Of a stretch of DNA of 64,000 bases, positions 47,668 to 59,524 are shown piece by piece; positions within the stretch are counted from its first letter, which is position 1; every line of letters starts with the position of its first letter. The stretch lies in assembly GCA_026120035.1 (NCBI GenBank), contig JALRME010000011.1, positions 930,001 through 994,000 of the forward strand. Reading direction: 5' to 3'. Made by a program: the position numbers and the translations under genes. This DNA is from Coleophoma eucalyptorum (Eukaryota; Ascomycota; Leotiomycetes; Helotiales; Dermateaceae). The notes under the pieces were generated by a model, which worked only from the letters and a program-made list of their open reading frames with translations, had not been told where the DNA came from and ran no database searches.

Positions 47668-49424
47668 ATGGTACCCCACAAATCTGCTGAGAACACAGCC
47701 GCAGTCGTCGTCGTTGATCCTTCTACCCCAATCCAAGAGGTAAAGGCTGGCCATGCTACCACCAACTCAGACTCAATTGAAGAGATGAATGTGGTCGAAA
47801 TGGGCGAAGTACAGAAGAAGAGGGGTGTCCTTGAAACTCTCCGGTATTATGAATCATGGCTTGATCGCAAATTTGGTATAGAGAGCCATGGGCCCAGAAG
47901 AATTCCCATCGATGAGAGACAGCCTCCTAACCTCTGGGTTATGTTCTTCATGTGGTTTTCTGCTGGATCATATAGCCTTGGCTCCATTGTTGTCGGCTTT
48001 CTCCCTTGGTCGTATGGTCTGCCACTCTCACAAGCGACCCCAATTATCTTATTTTCACTTCTTTTGGGGTCTATGGTATGCGTAAGTAATTTTATATCAT
48101 CGCAGATTTTTAGTAACTAACATAGGCAGGCTTGGTGTGCAACTTTAGGTCCCCCAACTGGACTTCGACAAGTGGCAATTGCGAGATACAGTCTTGGTTG
48201 GTGGTAAGCTGTCGCCTCAACTATTTTATCAACTGTATTATTACTTATTATTCTTAGGCCGTCAAAATTTGTCGCGGCTTTCAATATCTTCGGCCAGATA
48301 GGCTTTGCAGCTATTGGAGTTATCACCGGGGGCCAAGCTATATCCGCTGTCTCCGGTTATAGCGTATCATCATCACTAGGCATCGTGCTTCTCGCTGTTA
48401 TAAGCTTCCTTATTAGCTTTGGTGGATACAAAGCGGTCTTATCCATTGAAATGTATTATTGGATTCCCTTCTTTATTATTACACTCGTTATTTACGGGGA
48501 AACAGGTAGTTCTTCCGATCTGACTGCCTCAGCTAATCATACAGGCTTAGCTAAAGCCAGCTCAATTTTGAATCTTGTGGCTGTTTCTTACGGCTGTACT
48601 GCACTATGGGCTAGTATTATTGCCGACTACTTTGTTCACTATCATCCGACTATTTCAAAAACAAAGATTTTTGTTATAACGACAGCTGGTATGTGGACTG
48701 CCAATTTTACTGGAATATTTGCTGGTTGCTTGATTGGGTCAACTTTCTTTGTGAACGAGGAGTGGCAACATGCATATACTACGGGCGGAATAGGGCAACT
48801 TTTACTTGTTGCCTTATATCCGACGGCCTTCGCAAAATTCTTGCTAGTTGTCTTTGCCCTATCTAGCAGTAAGTATACGAAAGTTTCTGCCCCATTATGT
48901 AATTTTTATAATCCAACTAACATTGTCTAATAGGCAGTCAGATCGCTATGGAACTTTACTCTTCGGCATTAGCGATCCAACAGTTCGCTAAACCACTAGA
49001 AGTTATTCCTCGGTATATATGGAGTTTAATCTGCTTTGGCGTCCTTGTTATCCTCGCACTAGTTGGCCAAAATAAACTCCTTGTCTTTATGGGTAATATC
49101 CTTACACTTATCGGCTACTATAACACAAGCTTCTTTGCTATTATATTTATCGAGCACTACTATTTCCGCAAGGGAAATATCGCAAACTACGACCTCGATG
49201 GATGGAATATACCTTCTAGGTTACCGATTGGGTATGCTGGCTTTGGTGCCTTCGCAATAGGCTGGGTTGGTGCTGTTCTTGGCATAGTGTCTTCCTTCTA
49301 TACTGGCGTCATCGCACAGATGATTGGGGGTGGTGGCGATATTGGCAATGAACTTTGTATTCTATTCACTATTGTTTCGTATATTCCTCTTAGACATCTG
49401 GAGTTGAAGTTTGTGGGCCGTTAG
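47668..49424 (+). CDS. NCS1-family permease 1 (nucleobase/allantoin/thiamine type)
   Basis: Four exons (47668-48081, 48130-48203, 48258-48868, 48934-49424) give 529 aa. The N-terminal cytosolic tail of about 85 residues is followed by ERQPPNLWVMFFMWFSAG, the NCS1 TM1 substrate region in Fcy-type permeases. GPPTGLRQVAIARYSLGWW, NIFGQIGFAAIGVITGGQ, IEHYYFRKGNIANYDLDGWN and the end RHLELKFVGR are family blocks of the Fcy2-like branch, which carries cytosine and purines; about 12 TM segments. It likely imports a nitrogen heterocycle with protons at the plasma membrane. A close paralogue ends at 63447, so the two frame the oxidative genes. Confidence 0.93.
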
Positions 49425-49880
49425 TAGCTTCATAGGGAAATAGAGACACGTCGGCCACAGTGCATCAGCAACCGTTTATAACCATACACTATATCTCCAC
49501 GTAATACTGATATAATTATTGTACGGTAAAGCCTTGATCACTGAAGGGAGGGTTTCCCAGGAACGTACTAGCAGCATTATAGCTAGACTTCAAATTATGT
49601 TGTCATACAGAGACATGTTCTTCTGAATTAACAATGTACCAGTTTTGCAGGCATACGAATATTCTCTATGAAGTTTTATAACCTATCTACTAGCGATGAC
49701 TATGGATATCACGAATGTTTCCTTGCCTGGCTAATATAGCGGCCCTATACTGTTAGCGCCCATTTATTCACTCAAGAAACAAGACAATATCAGAGAACGA
49801 TGACTTACGTGAAAAATTTCGAACACTATCATGAGTCCACTTGAAGCGACTAGACATAACACAAACCACGTATTTTTAAA
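49425..49880. other. Intergenic between convergent genes
   Basis: 456 bp holding the 3' ends of the permease and the regulator. Nothing else recognised. Confidence 0.6.
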
Positions 49881-52195
49881 TCACCACATACGATTGAAGA
49901 TCTCAAGATCATGCTCAAATGGTCCTGGGAGAGTAACATTGCCTGCTAGATATTTGGTGAACAGCATGGTCATACCATCAGTATCATCCAGTGGGCAACC
50001 AGGCCAACCACCAAAATTTAGGTCATTATACTTTTGCATCTCGTCCTGGCAATATAAGCTGACTCGTAGCGAGTTAAGAAAAGCTCCATCGGCGGTCGGG
50101 GCAGGGGATGATGCCCACCACTGGCCAACACAAGCCTGTGCTCCAATATAAAGAATTTTGCAAATATCATGTAGGCGTTTGATGTTGGGGGAACATTCGC
50201 GGGCTGCCTCCATATTTTGTATGACTTCACCCAGAAGTTTCAAATCTTCTAGGTCATTGTTTAGTGTTACCGTGCCGACGATTACGATAAATGGCATAAA
50301 TGGACAGAATGAGAGGTTCCTGAATAAATTTTAGAACAAGTCAGGGAGGGGGAAGAATATAAAAAAGGGGGTTTCATACCAGTCAAAAAAGCTTCTTAAT
50401 AAGCTATTAGTTTTTGTAGACAATCTCTTAGACATCTCCTTGTGGGCGTTGAGAGCCTCACGGGCTGTTACTATACAAACGTCGTGGAATAGAAGTGGAT
50501 TTATGTCCTCAGTTGACAACTGTCTATAAACCAATGTTAAGGTCGTAAGGATCTTTACCTCCATATCAATAAATGGTTCTTCTAACGATTTTGGTGAATT
50601 CTGCAACCCTTTCTACCGCTGGATTAGTATTTATTTATCTTATTAAAGTTATGCTATGGTTTACTTACCTGACAACGATCACGTTGCTCTAATAGCTCAT
50701 AGGCTAAGCTCTTTACAATTTCTTGCTTCGCATCCACACTGCTTAGCTTGCCTTGAGTAGAGTACAGTCTCTGATATATCTGTCCTTGCACCCTACTAAG
50801 GTCTAGCCAAATATTGACAATCACTGAGGTTTCGTTGTACTGCACTCTGGGATATGGTGTAGTAATATCGAAGTCAGGAAAAGTCGGAGCACGACCGATA
50901 CTTAGTGCTAGATTTCTCTCTAGTCCAATAGAATACCAAACTAAGGACTTTTTTCGGTTATTCTGAACATCTCCTGGGTCATCCTTATGTCTATGGAGAC
51001 CCGACTCGAGGCATAGGCGAGCTGAAATAGATATTAATCGCCAAGCGACTTGAAGGTGCGATCGATATATTGCTAGGTGGGCCTAACACCACATTAGTTT
51101 TAAGATACGCCCATGCTAGAAGGTCTTGTAAACTTACTACGATAAGGAAAGATTCAATAGTATCAAGTGTAGCTTCTACAAAAATGCTTATGCTCTCAAG
51201 AGCGCTAGTGATATTGCACTCACAGATATTGAGTGCTTCCGTAGCTTGTGAGGCATTAATGCTTAATCGTTCTAAATCGTCTGTTGAGATGTTATAGAGT
51301 ATGTTGACTATACCAGCATTCGCGATTATGAACTCCTGAACTGTATATCCATCCACTGGAAAGAATATTTTCTGGCAAATTTTTTTATGTCTATCAAAAT
51401 CTAACATTGGTGAAGAGAAAAAGAGAGTATGCTTTGCCTCTATATGTATAGACATTAGTATCTACACGATTATACGAAGGTTAGACAAACCATTAACAAA
51501 AGCTAGGACTTTTAGTGCTAGTTCAGCTGGAGGTAGAGGTAGATTATGGTTGAAGCGACGTGGTCCTCTTACATCCTCTGGCCCAAGCAAGTTTTTGAGA
51601 AATTGCAGTGGAGAGGGTTTGGCCACATCGAGTAATGATATTTGATCAGAATCATAACTCATCTGCTGAGGTTCTGTTTGAATGGAACATTCAGTGAGAC
51701 ACTGATTTAATGGCGGAGCAACTTCGTCGGCGCTAGGGGAGGTTGAGTCGTGGGGGCTTATAGCTGTGGATGGCGGTATTACCGCCATAGTTGTATGCTG
51801 ATTCAAGCCTTGGGTATCATTCTTCGGGAGTTGGTTTATTGTTTCTGAAAGCTGCGATAAACGCGCATTCATTTGGTCCAGCTGTTCACGACTTATGGCT
51901 CGTTAGAAAATCTCCTGTTGCTTAGTATATCCCGATAATGCTTACTATTTGCTGGAGAGCAGCAGCCGCTGGCGCCTTTCCCGAGGCGCATACGATGAGA
52001 AGCACGGGAGATTCACACGGCTACAGGCCGAACATGGTGATAACTTGTCGCAGCGAACCTGGAGTTTGTCAGATTACATTATAATGGACTTCTAACATGT
52101 CACAGAACCTTTCTCTCTTTGCAAGCCTCACAAGCTCTTGGTTTTGTACTTGGGTGCAATCGATCATGTGCTTCTACGTGGCCATGTGAATTCAT
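49881..52195 (-). CDS. Zn2Cys6 transcription factor, probable cluster regulator
   Basis: Seven exons (52195-52109, 52058-51946, 51891-51491, 51439-51138, 51082-50669, 50600-50380, 50319-49881) join to 658 aa. The zinc cluster is split by the first intron: ACEACKERKV then RCDKLSPCSACSRVNLPC, i.e. C-x2-C-x6-C-x5-C-x2-C-x6-C near residues 22-48. A short coiled coil (REQLDQMNARLSQLSETINQL) follows and suggests dimer binding. The middle region (PPAELALKVLAFVNE..., VQEFIIANAGIVNILY, HLAIYRSHLQVAWRLISISARLCLESGLHRHKDD) is the fungal_trans regulatory domain. It lies inside redox block 2 between permease 1 and the LLM monooxygenase and is the obvious candidate to control them, perhaps through CGG/CCG sites. 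Confidence 0.92.
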
Positions 52196-53134
52196 ATTGA
52201 ACTGTTGTGAATGTGAATGCTACCGCGATAGTGATTTTGGTTTCAATACGCAATAATTTAAATGAGGAAAAAAAGAGTATCTAGCGGTTTAGGGCAGATG
52301 AAAGCTTAAGAGGAGTTGTGACCCGAAATATTGAGCGGTTTGCGGCCAGTGGCTACTATTGGAGCCGAGCTAGGCGCTCCATGTCGGAAGCAGTGTCCGA
52401 TGCTATCTCCGATCGTGAATGGTGAAACTCTACCCCGGCGTATGCTCTAATTTGATTAGCTTCACGATTCCTTATCATCCTACTTGCTTAACTTCTGTCC
52501 TTCCTTTCATACCTACCTTTGATCGGAATTGAGGTGCGTGTCTCGATACCCCCTCACTTACAATCCTAGGTGTGATCAAACTGGTTGTAAACTACTGAGA
52601 ATTATAGATCTTTCAATCAAGTTGTTTCATTGATATCTTATAAATTTAAATATAATGAAGCAAGTAGACTAAAATTGGGCAGGTGAAGGAGTACAGGAAC
52701 CGATTTGTATTTCAGGACATCGACGAAGTCCATGTTGTGCTTCTACTAGCCCTATTCAGGATTGCCTCCCTCATTTCTTAGTTTCTCAATCCAATGGAAC
52801 ACAGGGAAACCATGAGTATAAGAGAGAATAGAGATGTCATGGTATCTTCTTCTCAAGAAAAGTCAATAAGAGACTTTTCAGATAGTTTGGCTTACTCACA
52901 TCTCGGTCTCCAGATAACGCTGAAGTACGTATAAGTCTAATAGAAAGGAGCTCATTGCACTTAAAGTACGTCCATCAACAGGAAAGCTATTTACTAGCCG
53001 CAATACTCTCTCGAACAACAGAGTATAAAACAGTATAGTAACGATTTCCTTGGTTTACAAAGGTCTGTCTCATAGAAACACGATTTGTTAGAACTAAAGA
53101 CTACATTCTTTACTTTGAAGTACAGAATTCGAAG
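52196..53134. other. Intergenic, upstream of the regulator
   Basis: 939 bp with the regulator promoter on its left and the 3' end of the LLM gene on its right. No gene or repeat seen. Confidence 0.55.
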
Positions 53135-54928
53135 CTATGCAGATGTCCCAGTCTTCTCGGTCCTATCAATAACAATATCCCCCCTCTCATCCGTGAATTT
53201 GCCTTTGAGTTCTGTATATCGGAACTGGTTTGCGCAGTGAGTAGATGTCAGAAGCTTGTCGCCAGCAGTCCGTCGAAGGTTTTCCCGGAAAGTGCCCCCC
53301 GGCACAGTGTAGTCATTCCACATCAGACCCCGCTTCTGAAGTTCTGGAACTAAGAGCTCAACCACGTCCTCGAAGGAGTCAGGATTCGAGATATCTGAGT
53401 TGCTATGTTAGACAGGAATAACGTTAGGCAGCCAAAAAATAGCCAAATTAAAGACTTACAACCAAACATGAAACCATCCACGTCAGCCACATCCACCCAC
53501 TCCTCCATTACATCGGCCACCATTTCGGGAGTGCCCACGGGCATCGCCCCAAGACCACCAAAAGCAAAATACTTTCCTAACTCTCTGGTTGTAAACCCAT
53601 GCTCGTCAACTAACTTTTGTACTGCTTTGATCAAGCTATGAACGGCATTATCGGGTAATTTGCCTTCAAACTTGAGCGGCTCGTCCAGAGGATACTGGCT
53701 TAAGTCGACTCCAGCGAATCCGCTGATTTGATTAAGCCCTCCTTCCCAATCAGCATTCTCGAACCAGGTATCATACTTCGCCTGAGCTTCCTCCATAGTA
53801 CGACCAATAATTGGTACCATAAGAGGCCAGAACTGAATATCGTAAGGCTCACGTCCACCTTTCACAGCCATAGCACGTTGATCTTGAACCATGGCCTTGA
53901 TATCTGCTGGCTTATTGCCACCCGTCATGACCACTTCTGCATGGCGGGAGCCGAAGATCTGGCCAGCCCCTGAGGAGCCTGCCTGGAGAACAACGGGTGT
54001 GCGTTGAGGTGATGGTAGTGTGTCATTGTACGCAAAAGTTCTGTGGAATTTACCATTGAAATTGATTTTATGGATTCTTTTAGGATCATAAGCGCCGTTT
54101 TCGGTGTCCCAGATTTGGGCACCTTCTTCCCATGATCCTTCCCAGAGCCTGGAAGGATACAGTATTAGTGCAAAATACGGAGACTTAGTTTTCAGGTAAG
54201 ACTTACGAATATATAATATCCATATATTCATCAGCTTCCTCGTAGCGCTTGTCGTGTGCTTTAGATTTTTCTTGGCCGAAGCAGTTAGCCGCCGAGTTGC
54301 TATAGCCAGTTACAACATTCCAGCCAACTCGGCCTTTACTCAAATGATCAATTGTTCCAAAGGCCCTTGCTGCTGCATAAGGCTATTTTTCGGATTAAAT
54401 CAGTGTTAACCCTATATTCCAGAGTGGTTGAGAACATAATTACATGTACATAGGAAGTGTTGCCAGTGACTGTAAACGAAACAGATTTCGTCACTTGGGC
54501 CATTGCGCAAACCACCTGGAAAGGATCAAGGGAACCTATGCCTTGGCCACCTCTAAATGTGGCATCGGCATTTCCTCCGTAAACTTGGTATACTGTAGAA
54601 AGATCAATACGAGGAAAGTAAAATACAGTTAACCCTGCGCTAGATCGTTTGCTAGAACTGTACTTACATCCGTAGACATCAGCGAAAAAAATGGTTGTAA
54701 TTTTCCCCTTTTCGGCGAGTTTTGCCAGCCAGATATAATAATCGATATGGCCCTTGGAGCGAGTATTATCCTTTGGGCCTCTGTTTGAATTAGTTAGTAG
54801 TGGAAAACAACCAAGTCAAGCATTCTGATGGCACAATTTCCGCACCTCCATTGCCCAATTCCTTGTGTGCTTCCCACAACGGCCTGGTCAAAAAAATTGA
54901 TATGGAGCTGTTTCTTTAACTGCGTCAT
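53135..54928 (-). CDS. Flavin-dependent monooxygenase of the bacterial luciferase-like superfamily (NtaA/SnaA/DszA type)
   Basis: Six exons (54928-54846, 54780-54668, 54592-54444, 54382-54207, 54148-53460, 53394-53135) give 489 aa, usual for the family. Features: LHINFFDQ opening; IDYYIWLAKLAEKGKITTIFFADVYG; GNADATFRGGQGIGSLDPF; GRVGWNVVTGYSNSAANCFG, the flavin-phosphate loop; LWEGSWEEGAQIW; VVLQAGSSGAGQIFGSRHAEVVM; PDSFEDVVELLVPELQKRG near the end. These proteins use FMNH2 from a separate reductase to oxidise C-N, C-S or aldehyde groups; relatives include nitrilotriacetate and dibenzothiophene-sulfone monooxygenases and the uracil-ring-opening RutA. It is divergent from cupin 2. No flavin reductase gene is in the window. 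The substrate is unknown. Confidence 0.93.
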
Positions 54929-55767
54929 GTTAGCTTGAGAAAAGTTTACCTGAGTCTGTGGCTCTGATAGTATTAGATGTAAGTAAAAATATCATCACAG
55001 TAGGCCGGAGATGACTTCTAGTTATACAGAGGCAAAGTTTGAGCCTTATCTATATTTCATGCATTTGTTAAACCTAGAGTGGACATTAATTTTGAAAAGT
55101 AAAGGGTTACATCTGTGTCACGGCACGGAGTTCGTTAGCATGGATTTATTTTTGACGGGCATTAATGCTAGGCCTTTGTGACTACAGAGTACAGTACCAA
55201 AAATGTACTAGTTCTTTTCTGAGGCAATATGTATCCACAATCGCAACAAGGGCACATAGGTCTAACGTAGCCACCGAGCAAGTAAGATTTTGCCTGACTG
55301 GTGTAAGATTAGGCTAAGCAACCTTCAACTTCAAAATATGCTACACTATTGGAAGCAGCTGTTTGAGATAAGAATTGCCAAGCGCCAAAGATTCCCGGCC
55401 AGCCGCTGCAGGTACTTTACTAAAGGATAATATTAGCTTAGCGCCGCAAAATTTACGGCCGAGGGGCAGAGGTGATTAGTAGAAGCTTACACTTCAAGTG
55501 TGGACATCTCGATGAGAAAACCTCAGTTAGATGCTTGCGGCTGGCCGGTCTATGGTACGGATTTTCTATCGGCGTCGCACTTGATCATGACCAAGAATAG
55601 AAGCACTATAGAAATATACACTAACAGGCAAGAATAACCCGAGTTTTGTCTTGTATTGCATACTCGCTGATCACTCTTAACACCTCAAATAATAAGAAGT
55701 CCAAGTGGAACGCTTGGGTCAGAAGTAAACGATAATTATTTTATATCGCACTATCAACAAAGCAAAA
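54929..55767. promoter_or_regulatory. Shared divergent promoter, LLM monooxygenase / cupin 2
   Basis: 839 bp between outward-facing start codons. CGGCCG lies at 55456-55461. The architecture copies that of cupin 1 and BVMO 1. Confidence 0.45.
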
Positions 55768-56412
55768 ATGGTTTTCCATCCAGAAAGTTACTATCTCAAA
55801 CCCACCAAGCATACTCCCAACAGTGATATGCCAGTCTTGGTCTACCGAGACTGTCTGCCATTGTCCGCGGAAGAAGCCTCAGAGGTCCTTGAGTCACACA
55901 CCTGGAAAAGGAAAGGGCCTGTGTGGGATAGTTCAACCCCGACCTATCGCCATTTCCATCCCAATTTACATGAGTGCTATGGTAAGTATTAATATCGTAA
56001 GTCGGAACTGAAGCTAAATTTGGACCTGTAGGGTTTATTCAAGGCGAAGCTGTCTTCCTCATCGGAATTGGCGAGAATGATGAAGATGCCAGCGTTGGTG
56101 TAGAAATCAAGGTTCATGCGGGTGATGTGATGGTCCTTCCAGTCGGGACAGGGCACGCTACCTTGCAATTGAGTAACGATTTTTTATATATTTCAGTCTA
56201 CCCCGAGGTAAGATAAGGCTGATTGCTCATGGGAGAAAGATTAAATGAAGTCTAAAGTCTTTTAGGGAGCACCACCATGGCAGGTTGAGAAAGGAGACAA
56301 GGAGATTGATTTGCAAAAATTTCAAGAAGAGATCAAGGAGGTAGTGTTCCCGAAGGAGGATCCAGTTAACGGCCCGTCTGGACCATTACTTAACCTTTGG
56401 AAGCAGAAGTAG
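55768..56412 (+). CDS. Cupin-domain protein 2 (YjlB-like)
   Basis: Three exons (55768-55981, 56032-56207, 56266-56412) give 178 aa. The metal site is complete: H62 and H64 (HFHPNLHE), E69, and H113 in GDVMVLPVGTGHATL. Motif 1 HFHPNLHECYGFIQGEA aligns with HYHSAVHECMAVLSGSA of cupin 1, so the two belong to one family, though their introns and lengths differ. The downstream YPEGAPPW block resembles the YjlB group. A small metal-binding barrel enzyme or sensor of unknown reaction; its divergent pairing with the flavin monooxygenase suggests it acts on the substrate or product of that enzyme. Confidence 0.92.
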
Positions 56413-57113
56413 GCCGAAGCTGTCTAGATGTTCTAATGTAATTGATATCAAGATGCTAAGAACTAACAGAAGTTAACCAGAGGGTGAAGGTGCTATGTTA
56501 TAAAATTACAGATTACATACTCGATTTAGCTACCTACGAACTACCATTTTAAAATTATGGACTAAATCGTTGCAAAGGCCTTGCATCTCTATAGCCATAC
56601 TCAAAGAGCAGAAATCTTTAGAATTACTCCAACTACAAGCAAACTGCCGCATGGAGCATTTAGAAGTGGGTTCAACCATTAGATGATGTAAGATTTGTAG
56701 TGTTCTAGTAATATAACCTATTTGCAATTCGGCCGTTGTTTTTCCCGAGAGGGACCTTGTCGGCCAAAGCCTCAGCAGGCACGAGATATCCTTACCTGCT
56801 CCACTGGTCCTTTCGCGACGGACTTCCACGCCATAAACCAACGCTATCATATCTTGGCATACCGTAACCTTCAATCGCTTAAATTTTTTATTTATTTGTA
56901 CGGATAGCTTCCGGCCCCTCGAAGCCGTTACTGTAATGACTATGTAATTGCCGGAATGCAGCCGTGAAAAGGACTCCGAAGAATTTTAAGACTCACACCT
57001 TAGCTTTAGTTGCTTGAGAATGCATAAGTATAAAGCACAATGAAAACTCTCAGTGTCCACAAACAAGATATTTATCAATTAATACATGATTATACTATAT
57101 ATTGTACTTCACA
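56413..57113. other. Upstream region of the EthD-like gene
   Basis: 700 bp. CGGCCG at 56730-56735 and a TATAAA at about 57030, some 85 bp before the start codon. No supported gene. Confidence 0.5.
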
Positions 57114-57928
57114 ATGCCTTCACCATATCTACTTTACATAAACTTTCGACCTGGAGAAGCGAAGGCCGATAACGATACTTTGGTAAAATGGTATATTGAT
57201 GAATGTGTACGTCAATATTATATAAAATCGTCATGTTAAAGATAAGTACTTACAATATAGTAGTTTCCCAAACTCATTGAAGCGAAGGCAGCGACTCGTA
57301 TAGCATTCTATCGAGAGTTATACGACTTCGCTCTAGCATCTAAAGACCAGCACCCACGGCAGTATCTGGCTCTCATTCAAACCGAACACGCAGAAATCTT
57401 CAAGTCCAAAGAATATAAGAGTACCTCTCAATCAATTTTTCACCAGGAGGCAAATGCCCAAAACGGAAACTTTCATACGCGGAAATACAACCTTATCCAC
57501 AGTTTTGATCCCTTGGTTGTAGGTGATAGTGAGTGTTCTAGTCATATTAACCAATATATGCTCGTTTTAATAATTCTTTATTGATAGCGGCTTACCCTAC
57601 CCTTCTTACCGTTGAATTGGATCCTGTAGATGAAACTAATTTGCACAAATGGTATGAGGAAGAGCATCTTGATATGCTGACTGAGGTGCCAGGCTATGGC
57701 CGGTCTGCTCGTTATAAAACTAAACCCTGTACAACGGAGCTTAATTTTGGTAGCGAGCCACCTAGGTTTATTGCAATTCACGACTTTGAAAATCTAGATG
57801 GGTTTGCTACTGATAAAGGCATGGCAGTAAGCGATACGCCTTGGACGCAAAACATCCTTACAACAAGTTCCAAAGTTGCTGCCCGGGGGTGGAGCCTAAT
57901 CTATTCAGGAGGAATCCAACTCTCTTGA
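57114..57928 (+). CDS. Two-domain dimeric alpha/beta-barrel protein (EthD-like)
   Basis: Three exons (57114-57206, 57264-57528, 57588-57928) give 232 aa. The second half (about residues 121-225) reads LLTVELDPVDETNLHKWYEEEHLDMLTEVPGYGRSARYK...PRFIAIHDFENLDGF, the EthD / stress-responsive barrel pattern with W-Y-x-E-E-H. The first half (LLYINFRPGEAKADNDTLVKWYIDE...YLALIQTEHAEIFKSKEY) is a weaker copy with the same order of strands, so one chain may form the pseudo-dimer. Such proteins assist or catalyse decarboxylation, cyclisation or ring modification. It lies in redox block 2 between cupin 2 and the SDR. The reaction is unknown. Confidence 0.82.
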
Positions 57929-58534
57929 ACGTTTGTATTTAGAGTAGTAGTAGTTTTTAGTTTGTACAATCGTAAGAGTTTTCAGCTACGTATAGCGTTC
58001 AACGAACTTTATACAATTGTAAGCTCTATGATGTGCATGATTTCTTTATTCATCATTTAAGACAAAAGTCTCTGAAGACTTTAATTCAATAGAGGAGTCA
58101 GATTTCTCTGAAAGTGGTTTCCATGAGTTAGAGCTATGCTCTAGCAACTACAATGAGGAGTTACGTGTTAGCAATAAAAATTATAATTAGAAAACAATCT
58201 GATTTACGAGAATTACAAATGCTCACCTGGAATTTATCATCACTCTCTCCTCACAGAGGGCGGGTATGGTACTATACTTTTGGTATACATTAAAACGGTA
58301 CACACCTCATGGTAAACAATAGACACGTGGTATGTAGTATTCATGGATTCTTATTATTTTAAATGTCTATCTCGAAGATTGGTTATTGTTGAGCAATTGG
58401 AACTACTCTTTATAAATAACGTATAGTCTAGGCAGGCGCAACCGTACAACATACGTCCTCCTTTCTTTTCGAATTACATGGTACACTCTGCCGCTTGACC
58501 GTGACAGAAGACTTTGAAAGAAATTTGATGAATA
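57929..58534. other. Intergenic between convergent genes
   Basis: 606 bp, AT-rich, no features recognised beyond presumed 3' untranslated regions. Confidence 0.55.
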
Positions 58535-59524
58535 TCAGTTACTTAGCAGCCCGAGATTCAACAGCGCTGGTTCAGATTCAAAATCTAACTTTCGTGCTTG
58601 CAATTCATCGATGTCCCAGGCAGCCCATAAGAGCTTTCCCTTAAGAAAATCTGCGTCAGAGCCTAATAGCCAAACGCAGAATTGAGACACAAGTTCAGCT
58701 ACAAGAGAGGTGTTAACTCCACATTTTTAAAAGTCTCGTATCGATCGTATATAAATATATTCAGATCTAAGAGATCTGTTTTTAAACTAGGGGTTTTACT
58801 TACGAGAATCATAGTCAACGGAACTCTCGTTCATACCAAGGCTAATAGCCATTTCGGTGAATACAGTTCCGGGATTTATAGAGAAGGCTCGCAGACCCGT
58901 GTCACGCTGATCATTGGCGATTGTGGCAAGAAGGTTTCTCCATGACGCTTTCGTGGCCGCATAAACACCAAATCCTTGAATGTAGCAGTGCGCTAGGAAT
59001 GTTGAGATATCAATGATAGTCTTTGGGTGCTCAGGTGTCGACGGAGCCGATAGGAATTCCTGCACTAATGCAAAATTGCCGTGTACATTTATTTCAAACG
59101 ACTCCTGGTAGTCCTCAGCAGAGACGTCCAAAGTTGATGGTGTATAACACTGGCAGTATCCAGCGTTGAGAATTATCACATCAAACTCTCCAATTGTCTC
59201 TCGTTCTGTCTTGAATATTGCAGCAAGTCTCCCGTGGTCTGTTAATGAAGCCGAATGTATCACAACTTCTGTGTTGGGGTGTGAAAGCTTCAGCTCTTCT
59301 TTAACTTTCTCGAGTGGTCCATTTCTTCGAGATACGATAGAGATCTGTGCAGCACCAGCTTCTGCGAACGCTTTGGTGATCGAGAGTCCAATGCCTGCCG
59401 CACCCCCAGTGATTAAAACCTTCTTTCCCTTGGCATAGCCCTGGAGTTTGGCGGTCGAGATAGCTGGGTAAGGCTTCTTGTGGATAGTTTTTACAGGCGC
59501 TGGGAACGATGCTGGGAATGACAT
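58535..59524 (-). CDS. Classical short-chain dehydrogenase/reductase
   Basis: Two exons (59524-58804, 58698-58535) give 294 aa. Cofactor motif TGGAAGIG at 39-46, NAG at 120-122, and the full N-S-Y-K tetrad N146, S174, Y188, K192 (YAATK). An N-terminal extension of about 30 residues precedes the fold. The second exon (ELVSQFCVWLLGSDADFLKGKLLWAAWDIDEL) supplies the usual fungal C-terminal block, which confirms the splice. A TATA-like stretch lies about 105 bp upstream of the start. NAD(P)-dependent oxidation or reduction of an alcohol or ketone is expected; in this block it could feed or drain the BVMO. Confidence 0.93.

Noticed and set aside
56530..56874. 114-codon minus-strand frame between cupin 2 and the EthD-like gene
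   Set aside because: Cys/Ser-rich but without any family pattern; occupies the EthD-like promoter.
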